Assembly: GCA_034620365.1 (NCBI GenBank)
Contig: JAQGEQ010000305.1
Span: forward strand, 434,001 to 498,000
Length of the DNA stretch: 64,000 bases
Origin: Pegea sp. RAD2-039
Taxonomy: Eukaryota; Chordata; Thaliacea; Salpida; Salpidae
Direction of reading: 5' to 3'
Shown here: in pieces, positions 25,966 through 38,978 of the stretch
Layout of the letters: every line of letters begins with the position of its first letter
Position numbering within the stretch: position 1 is the stretch's first letter
Translations under genes and position numbers: made by a program
The notes under the pieces: generated by a model
Told to the model about the DNA's origin: nothing
Database searches by the model: none
The model's input: only the letters and a program-made list of their open reading frames with translations

Positions 25966-28900
25966 TTTGTATTTTATGAAAAAAATTAGAAAAATTTTTT
26001 TATAACCTTTTACTAAAACCAATGAATCATCACAATAGTAAGATAAACAAAGGCCTAAAACTGTCTACGTATAAACTTTACAAACTATTTCTTTAATAAT
26101 AACTAAAAACTGTTGAAACTAAGTGACGCATAGAAAAATTCAAACCTTTAAAAAATGAAAACAATTTATTGTAAAAAACAATGAAAGAACTGAATATCAG
26201 GTAAACTTACCGGCTCTAATAATTATGTTATCAAAAATTAGTTTCTGGTTTTCATACAACAAAATATAAAACTTAAAAAAGTGAAATAAATAGTTTATAG
26301 TTGAACTACCAGGTTAATTAAAAAATTAGAAGTTGTTCTTCAGAACTTTCTTCTTTGCTTGAGATTATGAAATTATTTAATTACAAATGAGAAAATAATT
26401 GGTAAATGATGACTACAAGAAAGTTTTAAATTAATTACTGAAAATATTTCTAAAAAGAAATGGAATTTTTTGTAGTAAAAAGCAGCTGTCAACTTTTCAG
26501 ATAGAAATTATCGAAATAAAATTCAATTATTCGAAGAAAATTATGTAATAAAAACTCTGACTTCAACATAAATCACCCCAAGCTACATGTGGTGATTCTA
26601 AATAATAACGCTTCAAAACAAAACCTTAGCTATTATTAAATTTGGTCCAAATATTATGAATAATTATCTTTAAGATAAACAAATAATAAAGCAACTGAAC
26701 AGGAAATTAAATAGTGCAATCTACAGATAAGAGCCTTTATATTTAATACGAAAAAACAAAATAGCTATTATAGAAATACATTTATGTTTAATTAATTTAT
26801 TATTTTAATTATTTGATTTATATAAATTTATTTGAAATTAAGGCATTCAGTTAAATAAAAAACTTATACTTAAGAACAAATTTTATGGAAACATATAAGT
26901 ATATTCTATATACAACAAAATGTTTTTATCAATTTGGTTTCAATTTAATTTAAACATAGAAGCTATATAACCTGAGCAAAGTTAAATGCTTAAAATGTAA
27001 CCTACTAACAATTTTCTAAATTGACTTTTTTATTGATATAAAATTGAAATTAGAATCTAAAGCAAAAAACTAGTAAAAATACCCCCACGAAATCTTAACT
27101 GATTGTTGTAAGCTTGATTTCGATAAAATTCGTTAATAAAGTAATTTTATAAATTCATCTAGCCGTAAAAATGTATAAATATGGTGTTACTAAGTAATAA
27201 ATATCTTCATCACGTGAATGTCGCCAATTTTCGTCATCTAACTGCTTCTAAAATTATGCTTGTTAACTTGTTTGTCGCAAGAATAATCTTAAAATGTTTT
27301 AAAACTTCTATAATTTATTACAAACTCATTTGGTAGTGAAAGATCCCAATTTGAAAGCAAAAAGTAGAAACTTAAAAATCAGTCTTCTTGAAGTTATTTA
27401 TTTAAGTTAAATTATGCTGTTCAAGAAAAAGCTGAATTGTTATAATATCGCCAACATTGCCATTTCTAAACTGTGAATTTTTCGCTTTTACAATACTATG
27501 ATTCTGTGCAATTCTTCATTGTCATATGCTTTTTCGTTTAACACGTCAAATAGATCTAATTTGTGAGAATGTGTGTTAGCGAGAGGTGCTCTCTTTAGGC
27601 ACCCTCCTTCACATTTATTGTAATAAATAAATAGAATAATATCAAATTTACTAAATTATTACAACTAGATATGGTTAACAATAATATTTTAAAAAGCCAG
27701 ATAATTTTTTAGAAATAAACAACCTATTTTATCTTAATTTTGTTTCTAGCTTTTAAAAGTGCTAGTCGAAAACCATATAGTTTTTGTGGCAAACAAACCT
27801 GAAACGTTTTCATTTTTACACCTGACTTATCAATCATATTAAAATTATGCTTTCCTAATTCCTAGAACAAATCTTTAATTTTTTATAAAACATTTCTTGA
27901 AAGTAATTTATTATCTAAATCTTTTTTTAATGTAAATATTTAAATAGAAATTAAATCTTATTATAAAATCGAAGGTATATCACCTACCAAAGATTTCATT
28001 TATAAAACATAAAACCAAAACAGATTATACAAATTCATTTTATGTTACGTAAAATACAAACATGCTACAAACCGGAATTGCTGCCAACTTGAAAGCTTCC
28101 TATTTCGTGTTACTTTTAGATTGCTGATATTTTAGTTATAAAATTTTCATTAAATGTCTTTTCATATGTTTCGGTTTTATAGTGTAAAGTAAATATCAAC
28201 ATATTAACTGGAAATTAAAATGTAAATTTTTTTATCATACTAAAAACGTTTAACTGAACAATTTAACTTTTACTAAATCACTAAATATTTTTGAGAAACA
28301 TTTTGCTCTATTTACAAAATAAAATTTATATTTTTCACTTTTTATAAATATCTGAACAAAAATAAAATGATTATTATGTTCTCTCTCAAAACAAATTCCA
28401 TTGAATTATCAAGTACAACTTTAATAAAATAAATAATAATGATACAATCCTTTTTTGATCTAAAAAGTTGTCAAGCTAAAAAGTTACTTCAAAATGTTTG
28501 TTGCTGGCATTTTAAAGAAAAATGTAAAGTAATTTTTTTTCTCATATCTTTTCGGTTTGGTGTTAAGTGATGTGGAAATAAGGTAAGGCTAGTTTTATGA
28601 GATCAATAGTTCTTGGCAGAATTTAAATAAAGTTTGATCTAGATATAAATCTTTGATGTTAAGTACAAACTACCTGTAAAAATTTTAGATAAAATAGTTA
28701 ATTGGTTACAAATGATCTAAGATTTTAACCTAAAATTTTGAATTTTATAAATCATTGAGTTTTTTAAGCAAAGTTATTTTCTTTAAAAAGTTTCACTCAA
28801 AAAAGGAGAAACTATCTCTGGAAACTATTTCTTTTATAGGTAGATTCTGCTATAAAAATTTATCACATTCTGTAGATTGAAATAAATATATGAAACATTT

Positions 28901-29721
28901 ATAACATCAGCCAAAAAATGTTATCTTTTAATTTTATGTAAAAAAACAGAAATTAAAAACTTGAATTTTAGATAAATTAAAAACCAAATAATAGCAAAAT
29001 AAATATTCTACTTTAAAACTTTTCCTCAATTTTCTGTAATATTTAAATGAATTTGTTTTTTTTAAGTGAAAAATCATGATCGAATTTTTGAAGAAATTTA
29101 GCTTAAATATTTAGTAATTTTTTTAATATTTTTATTTCGTGTAAAGTATTGAAAGTCACCAAAAAATGCCACAAAACCCTTTTTTCAAACTTGTTGATGA
29201 CCAACACAAAATGATTTAACCAAAGCCCAGCTACTAATTTATGAAACTTAATTTTAAATAATATGTGATCTTCTATACAAGAAAACTATTATAAGCTTAT
29301 TAATTTGCTGACTAATTTTTAATAATTTTTTTCTCGTCAAAGAATAAACATTAGAAAAAAATAGTTTCAAATTAATTTTTGGTCGTTTATGTCTATTCTT
29401 ACAAAGTCATAAGTCTTTGAACAAAATGACAAAAATTACAGCTGATTTTATTTAGTGGAAACGAAAGTAGACGAAACAATTACTACAGATTTTAATATTT
29501 GTATCTAAAAGCGCGTTGAAGTACTCTAAAGATGAAATGAAACTGCATTTTTTCTTATGATCATTTAAATAACTACATCAAAGATGATAGAAATAAATTT
29601 CAAGTGACAACACCACAATGGAATGACGATGAAAAGTGAATTTACCCAAAAAAGCTTCTACAAAGAAAATCTCGACAAAAAATTGAGTTAATTACAGAAA
29701 CACAGCTTGTGATGAAACAGA
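25966..29721. other. AT-rich intergenic region
   Basis: About 3.8 kb between SLC6 and EFHC1, both on the minus strand. No gene is seen. It contains one recognisable repeat, a LINE 3' end at about 27500-27625; the rest is AT-rich spacer that must include the SLC6 promoter near 26000. Confidence 0.45.
27500..27625 (+). mobile_element. LINE 3'-end fragment, plus orientation
   Basis: TTGTGAGAATGTGTGTTAGC, followed by GAGAGGTGCTCTCTTTAGG and CACCCTCCTTC, then a TTTATTG...AATAAATAAATAG tail, matches the reverse complement of 39400-39480. That other copy is joined to reverse-transcriptase sequence, so this is a 5'-truncated 3' end of the same LINE family. The A-rich end with AATAAATAAAT fits target-primed insertion. 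Confidence 0.6.
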
Positions 29722-32710
29722 TCAGGATGTCTCTTTGACATCTTCTGGTTGATCTGAGCATTTTAACGGAGGATGATTCTGATGAAGAGATCGGATGCTA
29801 TCGAGAGTTGCTATTGGGTACCAATCGGCATGCTCTTCCAGCAAAGTTAAGACTCTTGCATCACAGTTTACAATTTTAAATCGATGCTTGAAAACTGAGA
29901 AAATATATTTAAGTCATCCTTACTTTTAAAGAAAGATCAGATCTCACTTTTAATCTCTGCACCGATGTAGAAATCTCCAGGAGTGTAATAAACTGGGTTA
30001 TCTGTGTCTCCTTCACCTGGTTTGGGAACCTTGCTTGCTTCCAAAAACTTTCCTCCAATGATTCCTGAATTCCGAACCATTCGCTCAAAGATACTCAGCA
30101 TATCATCAGCAAGCCGATAAGACATAATAAACTGTCTGTTCTTATCTTCAGGTCGTTTTGACATCTAGACAACGATTTTTATAATCTTAGATATGACTTT
30201 TTATTAATCAAATTTGAATCATTGAAACGCACCAATTGAATCTCATATCTTAAAGTTTTTGTATCGAATTCAAGCATTTGAATAAAATCTTTTCGAGGAG
30301 GTTTTGGCATAAGAGTCAAACAATTTTGTAAAGAGTCTTCTAAGGATCCAAAGCCATTATAAGAAGGTAAGATCTAAATACAGATTTTAATTTATAACTA
30401 AAATATTCAACTTCATGTTTTGTTTAGTTTCGAAACTTCACATTTTCATAAAAATATGTTTTAAAAAATCTGACTAAAAATTATATAAATCGGTTAAAAA
30501 AGTGAAATAAAAAATTTAAAAATTTAATTGAAAATCAAATGAAAATAAATTTAATAAATTCAAAAACGGTTTTTTGTCTTAAATCCTTAAAAAAAACGAC
30601 TTCAGTGAAGATTAAATTGTATTTTTGAATAAAAATGATCAAACCCTTTTAGAAGCATCAGCAGCTGGTCCTGTTACATCAATTGGAGTAAAATCAGTGA
30701 CTCCGCAACATTCTCGATAATAACTGTCAGAAATAAATTCAGTTCTTTTTAGATTAAAAAGAAATAAAAAAAATCACCGTTTTGTAAAATCATCAAGATC
30801 ATAGATAAGAAAACGTCTTCCATAGATGAAGATTGTCACGCCAATCTTAAAATCAAGAGGTGAGAACCAATCCATCTGTTCTTCGTCTGTCACTTCCATC
30901 ACAATTGCAGGAAATGAAGCTAGAAAAAGTTGACATTTAATTGTTTGTAAAAAAGACACGCTCATCAAAGTAGGTGATAGAAGCAAGCGTCTCTTGAGCA
31001 GTTTCGACCATGAATTTGTTGCTAGACAACTGTATTCTATCGAACGTTTTTTATAAATCCAACTAGTTTTTAATTATACTCGGAGTTCTAGTATGAACAG
31101 TTACCAGAAGACTTCAACTGATTTAAATTGAAGACTTTTTAGAAGTTACAAAAATAACTGTTTCAATTTTATCTGAATCGATTAAAGATTAAATTCGTGA
31201 GTCAGTTAAAAAAGTATTCAAATCGATAAAAGATAGATTACATTTGATGGCAAATCGATCTTTAGGGATTTTCTGCCTTCTGACGAGAGCCGGGAAAGGA
31301 TCGTATCCATCGTTGGGTTTACGTACTTCACGGATTTCAATTGTGTCATCAACAAGAAAGAAATGGATGATAAAAGGTCTCATCTCACCAAACATCGAAT
31401 GACGATCGTCCCAGACACAATAGAATCTCAAAACCTTTCATATAAACAAGTTTTAAGATGAAGAAGTTGATAAAATAAATTACTTTTCTGTCTAGTTCCA
31501 GAAACTTCTTTCTATTATCCCAAACTGAAGGAGTTACAAATAATTGAGGAGAAACAACTCTTTTGAGCGTATAAGGGTCATCAGGGATTGACTCTGCATC
31601 ATTCAACACGATTCCTTGACTTTGCAAATATTCCTGTTAAAAATTTGTTTCTTCTAAGAATTTATATTTTTGAACAAAGTTTTATCAAAAGGTTTATTTA
31701 ACTAAAGGTAAAATATTTTCAATGTTTAACTATAAAGATTTTATCTATTTATTTAACATCTATAAATACTTTAAAAGTAAAAACGTAAACAATTTAAACA
31801 AAGAAATTGTTTATCATTTCAACAAACTGTTCGAAAAACTTTTATAAAAAAGTATTAGAGCTTTAAAACAAATAATCTAGAAATTGTTTTTATGAATTGT
31901 TTTAAAATTACTTCAGTGAATTTATCACAATTTGTGAGACGAAAAACTTTTCCATATACAACTAGATTGCTTGCTACATTCAAGTCTTTCCAACCCCAAT
32001 TATTTCCCTGGTCATCTTTTGGTAGACGTTGTCTTTTTAAAAATTTCCCCTTTATAAAATAAGTCTGATTAACTGAAACATTATTTAATATTAAAATAAT
32101 ACCTGAGGTATGCCAGAATTTTCAACCTTTGGTTCAATTATTGCAATGCTATCATCTTCAAGATAATAATAAACATCAACTGGACGAACACGATAAAATT
32201 CTTCTTGTGATTCATTGACAGTTTCTTTAAAGTATCCAATAAACTTAAGTACCTTTAATCAAACACAATGACATCATAAAAAGTTTCTTAAACTAAACAT
32301 GAAAATTGTAAGTAACAGCTTTATTAATTTATAAGCTTTTTTCATTATATAAAATACTATAAAAATACCTTTTTATCAAATGCAACATGTGCTGGAAGAA
32401 ATCTCTCTGGAGCTGCTTGCTTTGATTTACCATAAGTTAGAGTTGGCATCTTATTAGCTAATTCATTTAATTCATCTTCGGATATTTGATTATAATATAA
32501 ACGTTCTCCACCCAAACCTACTGTAGGCTGGTGTGTTTGCATGTACCCATTCTTGAATTTCAATGTATTTGATACATGAAAACGTTGTTTCTGAAAAAAA
32601 AAATTATAAAAATTAGTATAATAAATTTTTAATAATTTGAAACATACTGTAGGATCTATGAATGTATTTCCAGGTAGGAACGGTAACCCATCAGCACGTG
32701 TTGTTGACAT
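29722..32710 (-). CDS. EFHC1: EFHC1-like ciliary protein, three DM10 domains (11 exons)
   Basis: EFHC1 (Rib72 in algae) is a microtubule inner protein of motile cilia. Minus-strand exons are 32648-32710, 32369-32590, 32103-32252, 31912-32049, 31484-31633, 31242-31434, 30778-30919, 30645-30723, 30233-30373, 29948-30164 and 29722-29894; total 555 codons in phase. The start [10 protein letters not shown] and the following [22 protein letters not shown] match human EFHC1. Three DM10 domains are seen: about residues 94-195 ([14 protein letters not shown]), 235-350 ([18 protein letters not shown]...DDTIEIREV) and 410-520 ([13 protein letters not shown]...[10 protein letters not shown]). The third ends with [15 protein letters not shown]. 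The frame stops about 40 residues later, so the C-terminal EF-hand of human EFHC1 (640 aa, recalled) is absent. No further exon with an EF loop was found in the 3' spacer. Confidence 0.93.
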
Positions 32711-34465
32711 TTGAGTTTTGGTAAGTCAATGCCAACTATATAAATATTTTCTATTTACTACAAACAAATTAACCCTAAAGTTTAAAAATAATAATTAGGA
32801 ACAAAAAAATGTAATAAAATTTACATTATAGTATAAAATTATGAAACTAAATTCAAAATATAATTCATAAATTTATGAGAATTATAATCAATCACGGATT
32901 GAATAAATTTATATAAATTAATGAAAATATATATAAACTAGATAAATATTTGTTTGAACTTAAAACAATTTTTGAGCCCAATGAGTTTATTTTAGTAAGT
33001 TTTAAAATTTAATTACAAAGTTAATAATAAATCCAAATTTGTTAAACTTAATATTACCAAATAAATGTTAACAAGAAAATTAAAAATTAAGTTCTTAGAA
33101 AAAAATAATTTTCAACCTATTATGAAATTAAATTCTTACAAATTAAACTATTTTAGGTTATTTCAGATTAAAAAACAATTTTTAATTATGAATAAAAACA
33201 TCACAACATGAACACTAGCTACCCTAGTTACCTTAGTTACAATATGCACTTTAGCGCCCTCGGTGGTAAATAATTTAAAATAATTAGTTATCAAAAAGTA
33301 TTATAACATATAATTAAATATAAGAAAAATATTTACTTCTTATGAAAATAATTTTGATAGAAAATAAGTATCCTCAAGTCTCCTTAAAAAATGTTGCTAC
33401 TGCATTTATAATGCCACATATTAAAATTTGTTAAACTTGTCAGAAGCTATTCGAATTCATCAAAATATACCGATATTAATTTTGTAGTAACGCATAATTA
33501 AAATGCATCTATCAATCTTAAAAAAACTTTTTTATAGACTACATAATTATTATATTTAATTATTGTTTAAAACAATAATAATTAATTACAACCAATTTTA
33601 TAAAATATTTTTGGAAAATAATATTTAAACACAATAAAGTCAAGGTGATATGAGTTTAAAAGCTCACAAATAAAGGTTACTTGAACAACTTGTTTTAAGA
33701 TGGTTAGTAAGATATTTAAGTAACTCATCTTTTGTTACGATTAAACTTTATAAAACTTGTTCTGAGTAAACTTAAATGATTAATCAAATATATAAAGTTT
33801 TAGTCTGAATTTCTTGTCATAATAAACCATGACTATTTTCTTTTCAACAAATTTTTTCAGTTATAACTAAATAATAAATCAATTTACAGTTATTTCTGCA
33901 GCTTTCACATTTGTTGCTTCAAACTATTTATTCAAATTGAAATCAAACCTTATGATAATATATTAGTGACCCAAATTTCTGGGAAGTATTTTGAACTGTT
34001 TTGAAAGTTTGCAGACTAAATTTAATGAGTTGATGAACAACAGAAAATCTTCATGGAGAAGAAAGATTCAAACTTCAAAGGTTCCGCGATTCACTCAGAA
34101 TCTTTATAAATGATTAGACCTAAGCACAAACTAATACAACTGGAAGATTTAAGATTAGTTTCAAAGCTTAAAAAGGTCAGAGGATAGATTTGGGTGGAAA
34201 ATTTGAAGCTGTTTTCTGACTTCGATCAAAGAAGTTGCTCACAAAAAGTCTTCAGTCTAAAATTTCGTTCGAAAAATAAAACTTTTGAATTTTATTAAAA
34301 GGAAAACACAAAAATATTTCAATTAGAAAATTAGAAAAAGGATTTTGATGAAAGGACGAAGAAAGTGAAACTGCCAACAGATGAAGATGAAACAATTTAG
34401 AAGTGATTTGATTGGTTTATGAAGATTACATGATCGGAAAGACTGCGGATGAAAAATCGGAAATT
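32711..34465. other. Intergenic, EFHC1 promoter to FBXO8 3' end
   Basis: AT-rich, no gene seen. A short GC-richer patch at about 33200-33270 (including TTAGCGCCCTCGGTGG) stands out but has no assigned role. The last 300 bp are probably the FBXO8 3' flank. Confidence 0.45.
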
Positions 34466-37400
34466 TCAAACTGGGCGAGAAGATTCGTCCCATCGTTGTG
34501 GAGCAACATGACCAATAAGATATACATTATCATACAAATGACCAGCAAAGTCCCGGTCTACAGCAAGAGGTTCGACCAGGAGTGGTCTTCGATGACGAGG
34601 TATTCGTTGAAGGGCGGCTTCTTCGAGTTGATGTGTCGCCTGGCAAATATTTCGAACAAACTCGCGTTTCGACATCTTGTTCTTGACATGAGGACTCGTC
34701 AAGTCAACTGACAGAAGGATAAGTGAGAAGCAGAGGACTCCAACGGTTTCTAAGGAGATTTGAAGATGAAGATTAGAAGTTTTTAAGTTATTTTCTAAGT
34801 TTAAAAACATAAACAATTCGTTTAAAAGTTCCCAAAAGAAGCTATAGATGATGAAGCTAGTAGCTGAGATCTTTACATTCAAGTCATGATATCAATTACC
34901 TTGATTAAGTTTGATGTGTGGATTATCAGCGCAAAATTGTTTCGAAAATTTGTCGATTAAATCGTTGAGGTTTTGATGCTGATTAGTTGGTGCTTGGACT
35001 GCATTAAAGAACTTTCTGAAAGAAAAACACATCAAAATATCCTGATCATTTTCAAGTGATACATACCTGAGTGCATTGGGAAGAAATTGGTTTTTAAAGT
35101 TTTGTAGTTTTATAAATTCTTCTAGAACATCTTGCCTGTGAATGATTAATCAGCTGATAGAACTTCATTCAAAATAAAATAATCTATTCATCACTACAAT
35201 TAAACGGAAACTAAATGCTAACAAACACTTGCTTGTAGCTTAAATATCATATTAAACAAGTCATTAATCAATTAAAACACCAATTATTATCGCAAATAAA
35301 CATTTTTAATAATTTGATTAAAAAAAATAATTCAAATAAATCCTTTTGAGCTTTTTTCTTTCTATAAAAGTAAAACCATAAGTAATCCATTAACAAAATT
35401 TATGAAGAAAATGAACAAATTAAAATAAAAAGATTTAATTGTAGAATTTAAAACCTTTTTTACAAATTAAAAGAAAACCAAAGAAATTTCTAAAAAGCTT
35501 TTCAATCTAATTATTAAATTTCTGTGGTATAAATAAAACTTTTAGTGATCTAAAATTATATTTTTAAAAAAAGACATCAATTTTCAGAGCAATTCAATTT
35601 AGAGACAGCTAATAGCTGAAAACATTTTTGTGTTAGTTGAAAAAATTAAACAAAAATTATGAGTTAAATAAAAATAGTCAAAAAAGTTATTAAAATTCAA
35701 TTGAATGATTAATATAAAATAATTATTAATTTTTTATAATTTTTCGCTAATCTTTGTCAGTTGACTTCTATATCAATACTTAATCAAGTTTCATTAAAAA
35801 ACTTTCAATTGGAAATTTTAACAAACCAAAAGATTGGAAATTAGCTTTAAATCTTTTGCTGCACTACAAAAGCATAAAAAAAAACCCTCAGGCTAAAAGC
35901 ATGAAATAGCTTGATGGAGAAATCATGAATCAATAGAAAAAGTCTGAACTAGTTGTAAAGACACAACTTGCAAGTAAAAGATTGGAATCACGCTTCAATA
36001 ACCACAAAAAAGTTTTTTGTCCTGGTGGAATGAACTTTATCTTAAAACAAGATCTTTAACTGAATGAAAAATAAATATAATAAAAATATAATTATACACT
36101 AATACATGACTACAGTTTACACATTTTACCACTCTTAAGAGGAAAACAAAACTATATAATAGCAGAAAATAATTAAAAGATCTAAAGTACATTTCAAGAT
36201 ATGTAATATAGAGAAGATTTCAAAATAACTCCGAAATTGATAAGTTTTTAAACTAATAACGCGTATTCATAACAATTAGCCAAATTTAAATCAATACTTT
36301 TGCCAGATTGTTTAATATTATAATAAAATTTTTAATTTGTATACATAGTATATTCAATTAATTTTTAGGAACATTTATTTACCTTCTGATGTATCAGCTG
36401 ATGTGGAAATGAAACTATTTTTTAAATAATCAGGTATACTCCCATTACTTTCTTTAATTTCAACATGAAAATTACTTTCTTTGCTAATAGTTAAGACTTT
36501 AAAAGTTTGGAATTATAATCTAATTAAATAAACTCATAGTCCAAGTGAAAATATAGTCTAAACTTAAAGTATATTTCTTTCTTTGTTTTGATAAAATTTG
36601 GAGCTTAAAACTAAAATAATTTTTTTAAAGACTATAAAAGATGTAACTGTGGTAGTTACTAATCTTTAAGTTGACCAACGAACCGTGTGTTTAAGTAACA
36701 TCGAACTTTCTGCCAACAAAGTTGGTTTGTTGAATGAAAGAAACGAGCAATGACTGCTCCATCATCAACTAGTACCTCGTTGTCTATCAAATACCGGATA
36801 CCCTTTGATAAAAAAAATCAGATTCGAAGAAGATACAGATGAAGATTACTAACCCATTCAGGTTTATTATTGAAAGTCAAACAAGCCTCATCTAAGAGTA
36901 GAAAGAGGCGTTTGAACGGTTTCTTTTCTAATTTCCAAAAGTCATAAGCAACGCAATAACCCCACGAAGCACGACATAAACTGTAGATAAATAGTTGATA
37001 TTTACATAATATAAAAATATATACGTAGGTTGGATCTATATATAATAGGTTGGATTATTTAGCGCTTTACAAAAGTCAACTTCTTTGATTTATTCACATC
37101 TTAAAATTTACAATAAAATAAAAAAGAAGTAAAATTAAATGAAGAGGTTGAAGATAATTTGTGTCTAAGGACTAATAATAAAAAAAAGCTTTAATAATAT
37201 ATAAAAATTACATTAAAAAATTATTATTATTTTTAAATGATATAAAATATAATAATTATTAATTATAAAGATAAAATAAAAAATATATAATTTTTATTTG
37301 TTAATAAAACCATCACTTTCTAATATATCCACTATACTACCAAATATAAAAGAAAAAACTGAAAGAAAAACAAAACAAATGTAAAAAAGAAAAGCAATTC

Positions 37401-38978
37401 AAAAAAGTAATTCTTTATAATATTTATCTAAATATTTTATATAAAATTATATATCTTAGAAAATTGTCATTTATTTTTTATAATTTTATCTAATATTTAT
37501 GGAATAATTGAATAAACTGAAGAATCATGAATATAAAATTATTTACATTATGAGTTATAACCATTAAAATAAATTGAGATTATATATTCTAATTTCATCT
37601 TTTATATTTTTATAATTATTTACATCTAAATTTATAAATTACTTTTGTTAAAACTTATTATTATTATACTTGATATATTCAGTAACTATATATTATTTTA
37701 TATATTTTTCATAGTATTCAATCTTGAATAGTAAATATAATTTTTTCTTTTATAATTTTCTAAATTTATATTCATAGTTCTTCAAATATATTCATTTAAA
37801 TTATATAATTTTATTAATGAGATAATTTTACCAAAATATAAATATTTATTTAGTTATTTAATAAAATATATTACATAAATAATTGTTTATGTTTATATAG
37901 AACTTTGGTAATCAAAAGTTTTAAATATATTTAAATATATATAATATTGGTAAGTAAGAAACCAGTGTCCCACCCTTCCCATAAGATCTCATCATTTGCA
38001 AGGTTTGACCAAACACAAGATGCCAGGCATAGATCAGTTGCATTGAGGTTTTTGAGAATCTAGATATAAAAAAGATATTTTATAATTTGAAATTATGATT
38101 ATCATTTACCATGGCTAAAATTATTGTTCAAAATATTTTAAGTTTTATAATTAATTATATTTTATGTTTTAATAATATGAGTCTAATAAATATATATTTA
38201 ATTTTTATATTTATTAATTGTGTTCTAAATTGATATAATAATAAATGTTCTTCTTTTAATTAATAACTTTATCAACAATTATTAAAGTTTTCAACTTAAT
38301 ATATAAATTGTTTTCATAAATAAAAATTAAAAGAGATTTATTTAATAACTTGTAAACATTGCATAATAGTAGATATCAAAAATAGATAACATCATTAATT
38401 AGAACAACATTTAATCAAATATTAATTAAAAAATTATTTTATTAGTTTGTTTTATTTATAATTCAATTTATATTATATATAAATATATGGAAGGTTACTT
38501 GAAAAAAATTAATATGTAAAAGTTATGATTATCTAGAAACTATAAATTCTTTCAAATAAATAATAGAACTAAAAATATCTAGCTTGAAAAAATAAAATTA
38601 TATTTATATTAAAAAATTAAAATTATTAAAAAAAAACAACTTGTAAAGCTAATTCTGGTGGAAGTAAGTTCAAATCTACAAAATTCTCTAAAGGTGATGG
38701 TTTTTGAAAATGACTTCCTTTATTCTGTATTCTGGTCAACCTTCCAACTAGCCCTGGCCCTCCACAAAATAAAAAATAAAATCATAAAAAAAATCACAAT
38801 TTTAAAATTAATATAACCAATTAATTAAAATTATAATTGTTTATTTGTAAATATAATTGAAATAAATTTGTGGATAATCATAATACTTACATTTTTTGTT
38901 TTGGAATCTTGCTAATGTAATTTGATCAACATGGTTTGGTATATTATGATAACTTTTCCTCGAATAATTTTGTCCCAT
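34466..38978 (-). CDS. FBXO8: FBXO8, F-box and Sec7 domain protein (8 exons)
   Basis: FBXO8 combines an F-box (SCF ubiquitin ligase adaptor) with a Sec7-like domain; in vertebrates it is linked to ARF6 regulation. Minus-strand exons are 38891-38978, 38641-38759, 37974-38059, 36854-36980, 36684-36802, 35067-35135, 34900-35015 and 34466-34749; total 335 codons in phase (human 319, recalled). The N-terminus MGQ is a possible myristoylation site shared with human. F-box at about 58-105 (LNLLPPELALQILKNLNATD, then LCLASCVW). The Sec7 part includes FKNQFLPNALR, ILLSVDLTSPHVKNKMSKRE and GHLYDNVYLIGHVA. Between FVRN and the GHLYDN motif there are about 20 extra residues (ALQRIPRHRRPLLVEP region) and a short tail after HVA. 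Intron 5 (35136-36683) contains an inverted copy of GGT7 exon 1. Introns 3 and 2 are very AT-rich. Confidence 0.94.
35195..36635 (-). repeat. Inverted duplicate of GGT7 5' region, inside FBXO8 intron 5
   Basis: This 1.44 kb arm is the reverse complement of 40585-42029, with roughly 97% identity by eye and a few small indels. It contains the GGT7 upstream region, exon 1 and about 1.2 kb of GGT7 intron 1. The arms are separated by about 3.9 kb that includes FBXO8 exons 1-5 and the LINE fragment. Because the GGT7 arm at 40585 is joined to the rest of that gene, I take the right arm as parent and this one as the copy. Confidence 0.92.
36383..36488 (-). pseudogene. Copy of GGT7 exon 1 without its ATG
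   Basis: The 106-nt exon is identical to GGT7 exon 1 except that the start codon reads ATT instead of ATG; a second change lies just upstream. The GAAG|GTAAAT splice donor is kept. It lies in the sense direction of the FBXO8 transcript, so it could be a cryptic exon if an upstream acceptor is used, but it cannot start GGT7 translation. Confidence 0.85.

Noticed and set aside
34412-34711. Plus-strand frame of 99 codons
   Set aside because: It is antisense to FBXO8 exon 8, which has strong family similarity.
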